Positions 27,339 through 35,959 of a DNA stretch of 64,000 nt are shown piece by piece. Source of the stretch: GCA-003244245 sp050699515. GTDB taxonomy: Bacteria > Actinomycetota > Actinomycetes > Mycobacteriales > Pseudonocardiaceae. Location of the stretch: positions 16,263 to 80,262 of the forward strand of contig JBOHFF010000152.1 of NCBI GenBank assembly GCA_050699515.1, read 5' to 3'. The translations under genes were made by a program, and so were the position numbers. The notes under the pieces are model-generated. The model did no database searches. It was not told the origin of the DNA and saw only the letters and a program-made list of their open reading frames with translations. Each line of letters begins with the position of its first letter. Position 1 is the first letter of the stretch.

Positions 27339-27677
27339 TGACCACCACCGTCGAGGAGATCCGACGACTTCACCCTCGTCGGCCCGGTCGGCTTCGTGCT
27401 CGACCGGGACCAGTGGCTGGCCCGCTACCGCACCGGCGAACTGATCACCCGCTCCCTGCTCTGGGACGACGTAGCCATCCGCGACTACGGCGACACCGCC
27501 ATCTCCATCGGCGTCCACACCCAGCAGGCCAGCTACCGGGGCAACCCCGCCGACGGCCGCTTCCGGGCGACCCACATCGCCGTGCACCGCGACGGCCGGT
27601 GGCTGCTGGCCGGGATTCATCTCAGCCCTATCGGCGGCCCACCGCCGTTCGCCGCCACCCAGAACCGCGCGGGCTGA
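27339..27677 (+). pseudogene. DUF4440/SnoaL-like protein with N-terminal deletion and frame change
   Basis: ATG 27339 opens as MTTTVEEI, the start of a small NTF2-like protein. At about 27365 the frame changes to DDFTLVGPVGFVLDRDQWLA, then RYRTGELITRSLLWDDVAIR and YRGNPADGRFRATHIAVHRD ... WLLAGIHLSP, which is the family's C-terminal two thirds. About 15-20 residues between the parts are missing. A product could start at the downstream 27396 frame (93 residues), but the first helix would be absent. Confidence 0.65.
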
Positions 27678-27720
27678 CCCGCGTCCCCGGATCAGCTCAT
27701 CTCACACCAGGAGCACAACA

Positions 27721-28110
27721 ATGAGTATCACGCTCAACCACACCATCGTCCACGTCCACGACAAGGCGGCCGCCGCACGCTTCTACGCCGAGATCCTCGG
27801 GCTCCCCGAAGCCGAGCCGTTCAGGCACTTCATGGTTCTGTCACTAAACAACGACGTCTCACTCGACTTCCTCGATCTGCGCGCGGACATCTCATCCCAG
27901 CACTACGCGTTCCTCGTTTCCGAGGAGGAGTTCGACGAGATCCTCGGACGGATCAAAAAGCGCGGCCTCGACTACTGGGCGGACCCCGGGCACCGGGAAC
28001 CGGCATCGATCAACCACAGTGACGGTGGCCGAAGCGTCTACTGGTCCGATCCGGACGGACACAACCTCGAGGTCATCACCCGTCCCTACGGCGACACCCG
28101 AGCCAGCTGA
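27721..28110 (+). CDS. VOC-family (glyoxalase/bleomycin-resistance fold) protein
   Basis: A 129-residue protein with the babbb VOC repeat: NHTIVHVHDKAAAARFYAEI (metal His), a middle strand VSLDFLDL, HYAFLVSEEEFDEILGRIKK, and the end VYWSDPDGHNLEVITRPYG with the metal-binding Glu. VOC proteins bind a divalent metal and act as lyases, dioxygenases or binding proteins for small toxic compounds. It is a close paralog of the gene at 54117 (shared NHTIV, AFLVSEE.FD.IL, INTNDGGR/INHSDGGR and TRPYG). An AGGAGC ribosome-binding site is upstream. Confidence 0.85.
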   Translation: MSITLNHTIVHVHDKAAAARFYAEILGLPEAEPFRHFMVLSLNNDVSLDFLDLRADISSQHYAFLVSEEEFDEILGRIKKRGLDYWADPGHREPASINHSDGGRSVYWSDPDGHNLEVITRPYGDTRAS

Positions 28111-28118
28111 CACAAGAA

Positions 28119-28997
28119 ATGACCATGGACGCCGACGAGATCGAGCAGGCCGTTGAGCAGCGCCGGGTGTGGTTGCAAGGTCAGCTCGACGCGGCGGCCG
28201 CCCGGTTCGGTGTCGAGTTGGTCGGTGAGGTGGTGAACACCTTTGACATGCGCTCGGCCGGGGCGCCGGCCCGCGAGGGTGAGCGGGTGGTGTGGCTGCG
28301 CGTGGTGGTGGAGGACCCGGACTATCAGCCGGCCTGCCGCTGGGACGGCAACGTCGACGCCAACTCGATTCGCGGTGTTCCCAAACCCGAAGTGCTGCGC
28401 TGGGCCGACTGGCACCACTGCGGCAGCTATCTCGCGGGTCGTCGGCTCCGTGGCGAGGTGATGACCCTGGCCCCGGGGTCCACGATCGCCCCGGGTGGCG
28501 TGCTCTTCGATGACCCGCACCTACCGCAATCCTGGTGGGCCGATCTCGGTGTCGCGCTGGTCGCGCTGGCCGCGTATCCGGTCGCCATGGATCATGAGCT
28601 GGGTGCGGTGCGCTACACCATCAACGGCGTTCGCCAGCACTTCGGAATCACCCTGACCCAAGACACCTTCGCCAATCTGGCCTGGGCGATGGCGCATGCG
28701 GATCTGCACTGGGGGAATCTGCGCGGGCCCACGCTGTGCATTCTGGACTGGGAGAGTTGGCGAGCTGCACCTGCGGGATACGACGCGGCAACCCTGTACT
28801 GCCACAGCCTGCTCCACCCACCCACGGCCCAGCGGGTCCGCGCCCTGCCGGTCCTGGGAACGCGCAGTGGCCAGATCGCGCTCCTGTCCGCGATCTGCCG
28901 CTACCTCTGGGTCATCGGCGAAGGCAGCGACCTGGACCAGACCGAGGAACACCTCCGTTCCGAAGGCTCCGACATCGCGATCCACCTGGCCCGTTAA
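28119..28997 (+). CDS. Aminoglycoside-phosphotransferase/choline-kinase-like protein
   Basis: A 292-residue protein. The C-terminal half has the kinase-like catalytic loop MAHADLHWGNLRG (HxDxxxxN) and the metal site CILDWESW (DxD-like IDWE), as in APH and choline/fructosamine kinases. The N-terminal lobe is diverged: no clear glycine loop, only EGERVVWLRVVVEDP as a possible strand pair. It starts 8 bases after the VOC stop, so it belongs to that transcript. The substrate is unknown and ATP binding is not assured. Confidence 0.6.
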   Translation: MTMDADEIEQAVEQRRVWLQGQLDAAAARFGVELVGEVVNTFDMRSAGAPAREGERVVWLRVVVEDPDYQPACRWDGNVDANSIRGVPKPEVLRWADWHHCGSYLAGRRLRGEVMTLAPGSTIAPGGVLFDDPHLPQSWWADLGVALVALAAYPVAMDHELGAVRYTINGVRQHFGITLTQDTFANLAWAMAHADLHWGNLRGPTLCILDWESWRAAPAGYDAATLYCHSLLHPPTAQRVRALPVLGTRSGQIALLSAICRYLWVIGEGSDLDQTEEHLRSEGSDIAIHLAR

Positions 28998-29051
28998 TCA
29001 TCTTCCGCGCGCCTATTTAGAGCCTGACCGCCTCGCCCGTAGGGGTCCTTA

Positions 29052-29552
29052 TCACAACAGGTCGGTGAACGTGGGGTGATCGAGCCAAGCGAACGCGCCA
29101 TCGAGTCCAGTGGCCAGCAGGCGGTTGACATTCAGGGTGCCTACCGAGCAGGCCCGGTTGGTGACGCGCAGGGCAACGAGGGCGGTGGACAGGCTATGGC
29201 GCAGGTTGAGGACGCTCACGCGGTCGCGAGCCTCGGGGGTGCGCTCGGTGAGCCAGGCGCGGTGCAGGGCGGTCATCGAGGTACCGCGTAGCTCGGGCTG
29301 GGTGACATCGAGTCGGAGGTCGGTGCACACGTCGACCAGGCGGCGCGAACGGCAGTTCAGGATGTGGTCGGTGTCGTATCGCGTGTCGATGACGCGGCGA
29401 TCGGCAAGGTGGTGGTTGCGGCGGTCCAGCCAGGTTTCCCGCGCGGTGGTCACGGCGGGCAGTGGATCGGGGCTGGCGTTGGCCAGGACACCGAGGTCAC
29501 TGGTGAACTGATGGCCGGTGATCCGGTCAGCGGTGCGGAATGCGATGTGCAC
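29052..29552 (-). CDS. Hypothetical protein, about 166 residues
   Basis: I do not recognise it. The frame has coding-like amino-acid composition (IAFRTADRITGHQFTSDLGV, then a helical run NLRHSLSTALVALRVTNRAC and GTLNVNRLLATGLDGAFAWL), with no signal peptide or TM segment. It is oriented against the kinase-like gene and isolated from operons. Upstream DNA to 29942 carries nothing convincing. It may be an N-terminally truncated gene. Confidence 0.4.
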   Translation of the reverse strand: MHIAFRTADRITGHQFTSDLGVLANASPDPLPAVTTARETWLDRRNHHLADRRVIDTRYDTDHILNCRSRRLVDVCTDLRLDVTQPELRGTSMTALHRAWLTERTPEARDRVSVLNLRHSLSTALVALRVTNRACSVGTLNVNRLLATGLDGAFAWLDHPTFTDLL

Positions 29553-29942
29553 TGCGTTGTTGGGGCCAGCACACTCCTAGAGCGTTTTTCAGAAGTGGTT
29601 TTGATACGCCAAGCTGTGCATCTGATCGTTGCCGGGCGGGCCGACACCCTCTGCTCCGCCTACGGTCAACGGTCACTGGACCCAGCAGGTGCGCGGGTCT
29701 CGCTCGGGTGTGCTGCTGCGGTCCGACGTCGATATGGACGGCGATCTGCTTGGCGTGCGGCTGCCCCGGCGAACGACCGTGCCGGTGACCATCGCGCGCG
29801 GCTGCGCTGGTCAACGATGGGGGGCGGAGTTGCTCCAGGCATCATCCACGATGGGGTGAGCTCGGAAAGGCTTTGCCCTTCTCGGCGACCAGTGCGTACG
29901 TTACTCTACGGGACCCCTACTTCACCGTGAAGGATCGGAACA
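29553..29942. other. No gene seen
   Basis: Short overlapping frames on both strands with no recognisable domain or codon pattern. It probably holds the promoter of the toxin-like gene at 29943 and some degenerate sequence. Confidence 0.4.
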
Positions 29943-30767
29943 ATGTCTGCTGGACGGGTACTGGCCACCCAACAGGCAAAAGACGCCGCGAAAAAGTTGC
30001 TTGCCCTTACGGGACCGATAAAGGACCAGATCGGGAGGGTTCTGCAACACGGAGGAGTCCTCGCGGATCCCAATCAATGGAATGGCAGCCTCGCTGGAAG
30101 GTGGCGCAGCGACTGGGGCTCGGATGCGCATCATCTCCGTCGGACCGCGGTCAAATTCGATCAACTCGGGCACGCAGCACAACAAGTCGTCGAGGACATC
30201 TTCAAAGCCGATGCTGCTCCATCTGGCGCTGCTGCCGGAGGGGGTCCGCCTCCCGGCCGTGAGTCCCTCACGTCGCCAGGCTCCGGCGCTAATTCCGACG
30301 ACGGATTTACCGGGGGATCGCTTGGGGTGCACCAGGCGGCGTGGTGCGCGGTGGTGGGTCCGGTAGAATGCGGGAGGGCGATTCTGCTTCAGCGGAAAGC
30401 TATCGAGAGGACAAATAAGCTAGCAGACGAGCTCAACTGGTCGACGGGCCAGAGGAATGCTTTCCGCCACTCATACTGGATGGGCCTCATGACGGTTCAC
30501 GGCTTTACCTACGACCTGACGACCGCGCTGGGCAAGGCGCACGAGAATGATACTGATACACCGGGAGAACTACCCGGGTCGAAGGACTCAAATGCCGATC
30601 TCCACAACAACGCAACTGGCGCTCGCATTGGTGTTGATATCCGGCCGTGGTACGTCGTTCTTACCGGGATAGGCCGCACAGGGGACGAAGAGGAACTCGA
30701 GAAACGTTTGATCTCTATGCTGCCACGCTGCACAGAAGACGGTTCTCTTGTGATAGTAGAGAAGTGA
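29943..30767 (+). CDS. Polymorphic-toxin-like protein: helical leader plus DUF6973-type C-terminal domain
   Basis: A 274-residue protein with three parts. Residues 1-90 form a helical WXG100-like leader (QAKDAAKKLLALTGPIKDQI, then WRSDWGSDAHHL). Residues 90-130 are a Gly/Ser/Pro linker. The C-terminal domain of about 140 residues contains NAFRHSYWMGLMTV, KAHENDT and ADLHNNATGARIGVDI, the His/Asn/Asp pattern I associate with DUF6973. Leader plus variable tail is the layout of secreted conflict toxins in actinobacteria. A 27-base exact copy of the leader end (30180-30206) recurs at 31822-31848 beyond the next gene, as expected for cassette exchange. The catalytic role of the domain is not known to me. 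Confidence 0.6.
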   Translation: MSAGRVLATQQAKDAAKKLLALTGPIKDQIGRVLQHGGVLADPNQWNGSLAGRWRSDWGSDAHHLRRTAVKFDQLGHAAQQVVEDIFKADAAPSGAAAGGGPPPGRESLTSPGSGANSDDGFTGGSLGVHQAAWCAVVGPVECGRAILLQRKAIERTNKLADELNWSTGQRNAFRHSYWMGLMTVHGFTYDLTTALGKAHENDTDTPGELPGSKDSNADLHNNATGARIGVDIRPWYVVLTGIGRTGDEEELEKRLISMLPRCTEDGSLVIVEK

Positions 30768-30788
30768 CCTGCACGAGGGAGGAGTCTG

Positions 30789-31790
30789 GTGCTCGATCGT
30801 GTCGCGATGCCAATTTTTCGGAAGGTCGCTTTGCTGATGACGCTCCCGGTCATTTTCGTGCTCTTGGCCGCCGCGGGATGTGGAGCCGCAGGAAGTGTCG
30901 TTTTTCCGGTGACTGTCTCGCATCCGGTGTGGATGTCTGACGGATGGGTGTACTACCTGCGGGAGGTGTCCTCGGAGGGTGCCGAGGTATGGAGGCAGCG
31001 CGAGGGCCAGGAGGCGGGCAACCGCGTCCTCGGCGCCGAGGACATCGCCGGTGTCTGCGATGGCGCGACGTTCAGCTTCCTCTTCCGGGCGACGGACGAC
31101 GACTTGGGCGTCGCCATCGAGTGCGCGAAGGGCGCTACTCGAATGGAGCTGACGATGTATACCCCGGAGCGGGCGGGCTTCAGCCGCATTGCGTCGACGC
31201 CTTTCCTTGGCGGAGTGGCTTTTGACGCGGGTCGAGCCACAGGATACGTAGAGCAGCCCACCGGGTGCGGGACCGCTATTATGCCCATCCGGGACGGGGT
31301 AGTTGGGGAATTCACGAGACCGATCACTGTTGCCGGGAAGTCCTGGATGCTGAGTGGAGCAGAGCCACCGGCCTGCGGGTCCGTCGCATGGTCACGTTCG
31401 CCGGCGCTGGCGCCGGACGGCAGCGTGTTCTTTCTGACCGCGCCCCACTCGATCGGAAAATTGCCCCTCGCCGATCCCGACGCGCTTGATGAGTTTGAGT
31501 GGTATTTGTGCTCATGGGACGGCGAGAGCACCGCTCCAAGGGTGGTAACGACGTTTCGCGGTGTCGCCGACTTGGCGGTGTCACCGGATGGCCGATTCGT
31601 CATTGCGGCCGTTAGCACGGCTGGCGTCGGTGGTGTCTCGAGGGTAGACACGACCACCGGAAAAGTAGAGCAAATCGTAAAAGGACAACAAGCATATCAC
31701 TCCAGCCTCTCCCCTGACGGAAGCCGCTTTGTGTACGTTGAGGATCTGCGTCAATTGCGTTTCGGCTCATTGCCAGGCATGTCCTCATAA
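30789..31790 (+). CDS. Lipoprotein with beta-propeller-like repeats, next to the toxin-like gene
   Basis: A 333-residue protein. A hydrophobic N-terminus (VALLMTLPVIFVLLAAAGCG) ends in a lipobox AAGC. The rest is beta-rich with WD40/TolB-like phrases such as DLAVSPDGRFVIAAVS and SSLSPDGSRFVYVE. It starts 21 bases after the toxin-like gene, so the two are co-transcribed. It could be a surface lipoprotein that protects against or presents the toxin, but no immunity family is recognised; position is the only argument. The G+C content here and in the toxin gene looks lower than in the flanks. Confidence 0.65.
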   Translation: MLDRVAMPIFRKVALLMTLPVIFVLLAAAGCGAAGSVVFPVTVSHPVWMSDGWVYYLREVSSEGAEVWRQREGQEAGNRVLGAEDIAGVCDGATFSFLFRATDDDLGVAIECAKGATRMELTMYTPERAGFSRIASTPFLGGVAFDAGRATGYVEQPTGCGTAIMPIRDGVVGEFTRPITVAGKSWMLSGAEPPACGSVAWSRSPALAPDGSVFFLTAPHSIGKLPLADPDALDEFEWYLCSWDGESTAPRVVTTFRGVADLAVSPDGRFVIAAVSTAGVGGVSRVDTTTGKVEQIVKGQQAYHSSLSPDGSRFVYVEDLRQLRFGSLPGMSS

Positions 31791-31821
31791 CCGGGAATGC
31801 TTGACATGCCGCGGAGGGCCC

Positions 31822-31887
31822 CAACAAGTCGTCGAGGACATCTTCAAACCGATGCCGCCCACCCGACGCGGTAGTGCCCGCAAATAA
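31822..31887 (+). pseudogene. Displaced fragment of the toxin leader
   Basis: The frame QQVVEDIFKPMPPTRRGSAR, ending at a TAA (31885), repeats the leader end QQVVEDIFKADAAP of the gene at 29943. The first 27 bases are identical and those after are similar. This is the pattern of an alternative toxin tail left behind by recombination. Confidence 0.6.
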
Positions 31888-31929
31888 GTCGGTGGTGGTA
31901 CTCGTTGGTGAGTCCGTTGGAGGATCGTG

Positions 31930-33084
31930 CTCATCAGGCTACCCCTGCCTGGTCGGTGCTCGGCCCGAGCGTGGTGTCGTAGTCATCCAGGCAGTGGATC
32001 TGGACCTTCGGTTCGGGTGCTGGCCGGAGCAGACCGGTCCTGGTGCGCCGCTGCGCTGTCGCGGCCTCGATGTGGGCAGGGTCGGAGATCGTCTGATGGG
32101 TCGCCCAGATCCGTTCGTGGTCGGCCACGGTCTTGCCCTCGCCCAGGGCTCGCACCCGGTCCAGATCGGCGGTGATCCGATCACCCCGGGGCGCAGCCCA
32201 ACACTCGCCGGGGCCGGGTGTTTACCACCTCGAGCCAGTCGCTGAGCTGGGTGTTGAACTCCATCGGGGAGGCGAAGGTGCGGCCGGGCAAAAACGAGCG
32301 TTCCCGGTAGTCGTGCGCCCGCTCGATGATCCCCCTTGGCCTCCGGATCCGCCGGTCGGCAGACCAGGACCTTGGCGCCCAGGGTGCCGCGAAACGCCTG
32401 ACACTGTCGGTCAGCTCGACCCGCCCGCCGCGCCGGCGCCCGATCGCACCCTCACCATCCCACACCCCCACCCGCGGCACCGCGCCCAAGTGCTCGATCA
32501 TCCCACCACCAGCCGGCGAACAGATCCTCCGCGCGCCGGGAGGGCAGCAGCATCGCCCCCGCCACCGCGAATACCCCAACACCATGGTCAGCACCGGCAG
32601 CTGCGTGGGCTTGCGGAGCTGCCCGAACCCCACCGCCAGCTCGATCGGCGCCAACCACAGATCGCACTGCGCGATCTTCCCGGCCACAGACACCGTGCGG
32701 GAGGCCGGGTCCGGCGGCAGATACACCACCCCGCAACTCCGCCACTCGCGAGGAGAGCACCCGGATCGACCGACTCCAGCCGATCCGCTCCGCGATCACC
32801 GTCGCCGCCATCGTGGGATACACCGCCCGCAACTCACGGATCCGCGGCTCCGTCTCATCCACGGTCGAGCCCTTCGGCGCCCGCTCGTAGCGCAGCGGCG
32901 CATCCGAGGCCAGCGCCGCCCGAACGGTGTTCCGAGACACCCCTAACAATCGGACGATCGCCTTAATCGGCAAACCCTCCGACCTGCGCAAACGACGAAT
33001 CTCAGCCCAATCCTCCACAGACAACACCCCTTCATCCCTCCCCAGCTCGACAATGCGAGCCAGGCTCACCGGAAAGGGGGTCAA
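31930..33084 (-). mobile_element. IS21-family transposase (istA) remnant
   Basis: Three consecutive frames on the minus strand together make an IstA-like protein. The start from about 33021 is VLSVEDWAEIRRLRRSEGLP then IKAIVRLLGVSRNTVRAALA (HTH) and VDETEPRIRELRAVYPTMAA. The integrase core in the second frame has FGQLRKPTQLPVLTMVLGYS, VWDGEGAIG and IIERAHDYRERSFLPGRTFA. The third frame gives the C-terminal VLGCAPGDRITADLDRVRAL. At least two frameshifts make it inactive. No istB and no clean terminal repeats were found, so it is debris, next to the displaced toxin fragment. Confidence 0.8.
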
Positions 33085-33311
33085 AATTCGGATGCCACGC
33101 CGGGGTCAGTTTTCACGTGCCGTCGACATCCCTCCCCGACCAGGCGGTCGAGCTGGTTCAACGCCCTGGGTTGGGTCAGACCTGTGAACAGCGCCGACGA
33201 ACTGCTCATATCCGGTATGGCCGGTGATCGGGAGTCGGTGCAGGCCTCCTGCGAACTCGAACCCGCACCGAAGCACAGCGCAGCAAATGATCTTGGCGGG
33301 GATGCGCGTGA

Positions 33312-34067
33312 TCAGTTGTGGGAGCGGACCCACTTCTCCAGCTGGTTCGCCTCGTCGTCACGACCTAGGGCGTGGAGGTCGGCGGCGAGGTGGCTGGCCG
33401 AGTTCAGGGTGCGGGGGTGATCGTCGCCGAGCACCCGGCGGCGACGGGTGAGGGCATCTTGCTGGAGCTGGCGGGCCTGCTCGTACTGACCCAGCGCGTG
33501 CAGGTCGAGGGCGAGGTGGCTGGCCGAAGTCAGGGTGTAGGGGTGGTCGTCGCCGAGCACCCGGCGGCGACGGGTGAAGGTGTCTTGCTGGAGCTGGCGA
33601 GCCTGCTCGTATTCGCCCAGCGCATGCAGATCGAGAGCGAGGTTGCCGGCCGAGGCCAGGGTGCCGAGGTGATCCTCGCCCAGCACCCGACGGTGGCGGG
33701 TAAGGGTGTCTTGCTGGAGCTGGCGAGCATGTTCATACTGGCCCAATTTGCGCAGGACGACGGCTAGGTTGTTGGCAGAGTTCAGGGTGTGGGGGTGGTC
33801 CTCGCCCAGCACCCGGCGGTAGCGAGTGAGGGTGTCGGCATTGAGCAGGCGAGCCTGCTCGTACTGGCCCAGCGCGTACAGGTTTGCGTCGAGATTGTTT
33901 GCCGAGGTCAGGGTGTCGGGGTGATCTTCGCCCAGTACCCGGCGGCGGCGGATGAGAGTGTCCTCGTCGAGTTGGCGGGCCTGCTCGTACTGGCCCAGTG
34001 CGCCCAGGTTTACGGCGAGATTGTTGGCCGATTCCAGGGTGTCGGGGTGGTCTTCACCCAGCACCGA
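33312..34067 (-). repeat. Six tandem 126-bp repeats (42-residue TPRs)
   Basis: Six units in the 3' part of the NLR-like gene share R-VLGEDHPDTL-SA-NLA-DL-ALGQYEQARQL at the protein level. Their DNA is close to identical across units, especially GGTGATCCTC-like and CTGGAGCTGG-like stretches. This means recent expansion or gene conversion, so copy number may vary between strains. Confidence 0.8.
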
Positions 34068-35801
34068 GCGACGCAGGCGCAGCGCCCGTTCGAGCAGCGG
34101 CTGTGCGGCGGCAGGTTCGCCTCGGGTCAGTAGATACGACCCGGCGTGGTGGAGTAGCCAGGCGATGTCGTCCCTGGTGGGATCGGGGGTGTGGTGGGCA
34201 TCGGTGGCGGCCAGGACGTGCGGGAGCAGTTCTCGCCACAGGGGCCAGGTCGGCGGGTTGTCGTAGGGGTCGTCGGCTGGGACTGTGGCACGGAGTAGCC
34301 GGATAGCGACGGTGGGCATGTCGTGCTGGTTGGGGTGGGAGCGCAGGATGGCTTGCAGCAATCGGTGTAGCTCTAGACTGCCCGGTTCGACGCGGGCCAG
34401 CCCTGCTCGGCGTAGGAGCCGGGTTAGCTCGGTGAAGGCCAGCGGGTCGCGGACCAGCGTGGCGAGTGGGTCGGGTAGCTGGTCGGGGTGGGTGGTGAAC
34501 AGGGTGAGGGGGATCGGGTCGGGGGCGAGGTGGGCGGCCAGGGTGAGCAGGTCCAGCGCGGCCGGTGCCCGCTTGGCGAGCTGGTCGAAGGCAATTTTGT
34601 AGCTGGCGGCCAGTGACACCGGGTAGGTGGCGGGCGCGCCGTGGGTCAGCAGTTCCGTGGTGCGCTTGTCGAGTAAGGACAGGTAGTCGTCGGTGGGGAT
34701 GCCGGTCTCGGTCAGGTAGGCGGCGGCCTGGCTAAGCGCCAGCGGCAGGTCGCCCAGCGCATCGGCGATCCGGACGGCGTCGTCGGCGGTGAGTCGCGGG
34801 ACGCGGCGCAGCAGAGTGAGTGACTCACTGCGGTCGAAGACGTCTACCCCGAGCGGGGTGGCGAGGTCGTGCCAGGTGGGGTTGCGGGAGGTGATCAGTA
34901 CCTGCCCGCCATCACCGGTGGCCAGGTGGGGGGCCAGCGCGGCGGGGTCCTCGGCGTTGTCGTAGATCAGCAGCCAGCGGTCCCGGTCCCGCAGCGCCCC
35001 CAGCAGCCGGGCCACCGCCGACGCAACAGGATCGGTGGCCTCAGCCAAACCGAGCGCGTGGGCCAGCTGAGCTAGCCGCTCGGGGATCAGCGTGGGTAGT
35101 TCGGAGGGGATCCACCAAACTACGTCGTAGTCGGTGTCGTGGCGGTGGGCGTACTCGATGGCCAGCGCGGTCTTGCCGATCCCGCCCATGCCGTGCAGGG
35201 CCTGCACCACCGTCGCCCGGCCGGTTCGCAACGACGTGCGCAACCCGGTGAGCAGGCCTTCACGCCCGGTGAAGGTGACATTGCGCGCGGGCACGTTCCA
35301 CACCCGCCCACCCCGGGGCAGCTGCGCCAGTGCCTGAAACAGCGCCTCGCTCAACCCCTCCGGGGTGGTCACCGTGGCAGTGGTCAGGCCGCTGTCCGCG
35401 AGCCGGTCCCGGAACGCCTCCTGGCGGGCGCCGTGCTCGGGGTCGCGAAACAGATCTGCGGGGCCTTGCGCCTCGGTGCCCAGCAGGAACACCAGTCGGG
35501 GCAGGCCACGCTCACCCGCGACCTCGAACTCCAGCTCTGTGTAGGACAGCTCCAGCCGGTCGGGTACCGGGGATCCGTACCGGAACCCGATGATGGCCAC
35601 GTAGATGTCGGCGGCCAGTACAGCCTCCCGGCACACCTGCTCCGGGCACTGGTCCCGGGCGGTGAAATACGCCATGTCCGCGATGGCGTCCTCGGCCCGG
35701 GTGATCGCCTGCTCCGCCGCATCCACGAACGACCGGCGAGCCGGAAACCGCCGCAGCTCCGAGGTATGACTCAAGAACACCCGCCGTGGCCGTGACGACA
35801 C
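33312..35801 (-). CDS. DUF4062/NB-ARC/TPR NLR-like protein
   Basis: An 829-residue protein. Residues 6-100 match a DUF4062/TIR-like module (RRVFLSHTSELRRFP ... IYVAIIGFRYGSPVP, LSYTELEFEVAGERGLPRLV). An NB-ARC ATPase follows: Walker A GMGGIGKT at about 204-211, Walker B RWLLIYDNAED, sensor VLITSRNP and DLPLALSQAAAYL. The C-terminus has six kinesin-light-chain-type TPRs of 42 residues. Proteins with this order are bacterial relatives of plant and animal NLRs, usually sensors in antiphage or signalling systems. The GTG at 35801 sits a few residues before the first strand. It is isolated, lying between an IS remnant and a TPR regulator. No separate effector gene is evident; the N-terminal domain would be the effector. 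Confidence 0.85.
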   Translation of the reverse strand: MSSRPRRVFLSHTSELRRFPARRSFVDAAEQAITRAEDAIADMAYFTARDQCPEQVCREAVLAADIYVAIIGFRYGSPVPDRLELSYTELEFEVAGERGLPRLVFLLGTEAQGPADLFRDPEHGARQEAFRDRLADSGLTTATVTTPEGLSEALFQALAQLPRGGRVWNVPARNVTFTGREGLLTGLRTSLRTGRATVVQALHGMGGIGKTALAIEYAHRHDTDYDVVWWIPSELPTLIPERLAQLAHALGLAEATDPVASAVARLLGALRDRDRWLLIYDNAEDPAALAPHLATGDGGQVLITSRNPTWHDLATPLGVDVFDRSESLTLLRRVPRLTADDAVRIADALGDLPLALSQAAAYLTETGIPTDDYLSLLDKRTTELLTHGAPATYPVSLAASYKIAFDQLAKRAPAALDLLTLAAHLAPDPIPLTLFTTHPDQLPDPLATLVRDPLAFTELTRLLRRAGLARVEPGSLELHRLLQAILRSHPNQHDMPTVAIRLLRATVPADDPYDNPPTWPLWRELLPHVLAATDAHHTPDPTRDDIAWLLHHAGSYLLTRGEPAAAQPLLERALRLRRSVLGEDHPDTLESANNLAVNLGALGQYEQARQLDEDTLIRRRRVLGEDHPDTLTSANNLDANLYALGQYEQARLLNADTLTRYRRVLGEDHPHTLNSANNLAVVLRKLGQYEHARQLQQDTLTRHRRVLGEDHLGTLASAGNLALDLHALGEYEQARQLQQDTFTRRRRVLGDDHPYTLTSASHLALDLHALGQYEQARQLQQDALTRRRRVLGDDHPRTLNSASHLAADLHALGRDDEANQLEKWVRSHN

Positions 35802-35959
35802 GCCTCACAGCATCTCACCGACCGCTTCCGATCGGTCGGTTGCGTGCGGCTTGTCGTCACCTCGCAGCCAGTGGGCAGACCGCTGTAGCCCGGTGTGCGG
35901 GCGTCGGGAATGGTCAAGAAGGAAGTAACGAGAGTCAGGAAGGAGGGCACTCAAACTGG

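Noticed and set aside
33312..34067. Regular repeats considered as a CRISPR array
   Set aside because: The units are 126 bp, in frame and encode TPRs; there are no unique spacers and no cas genes.
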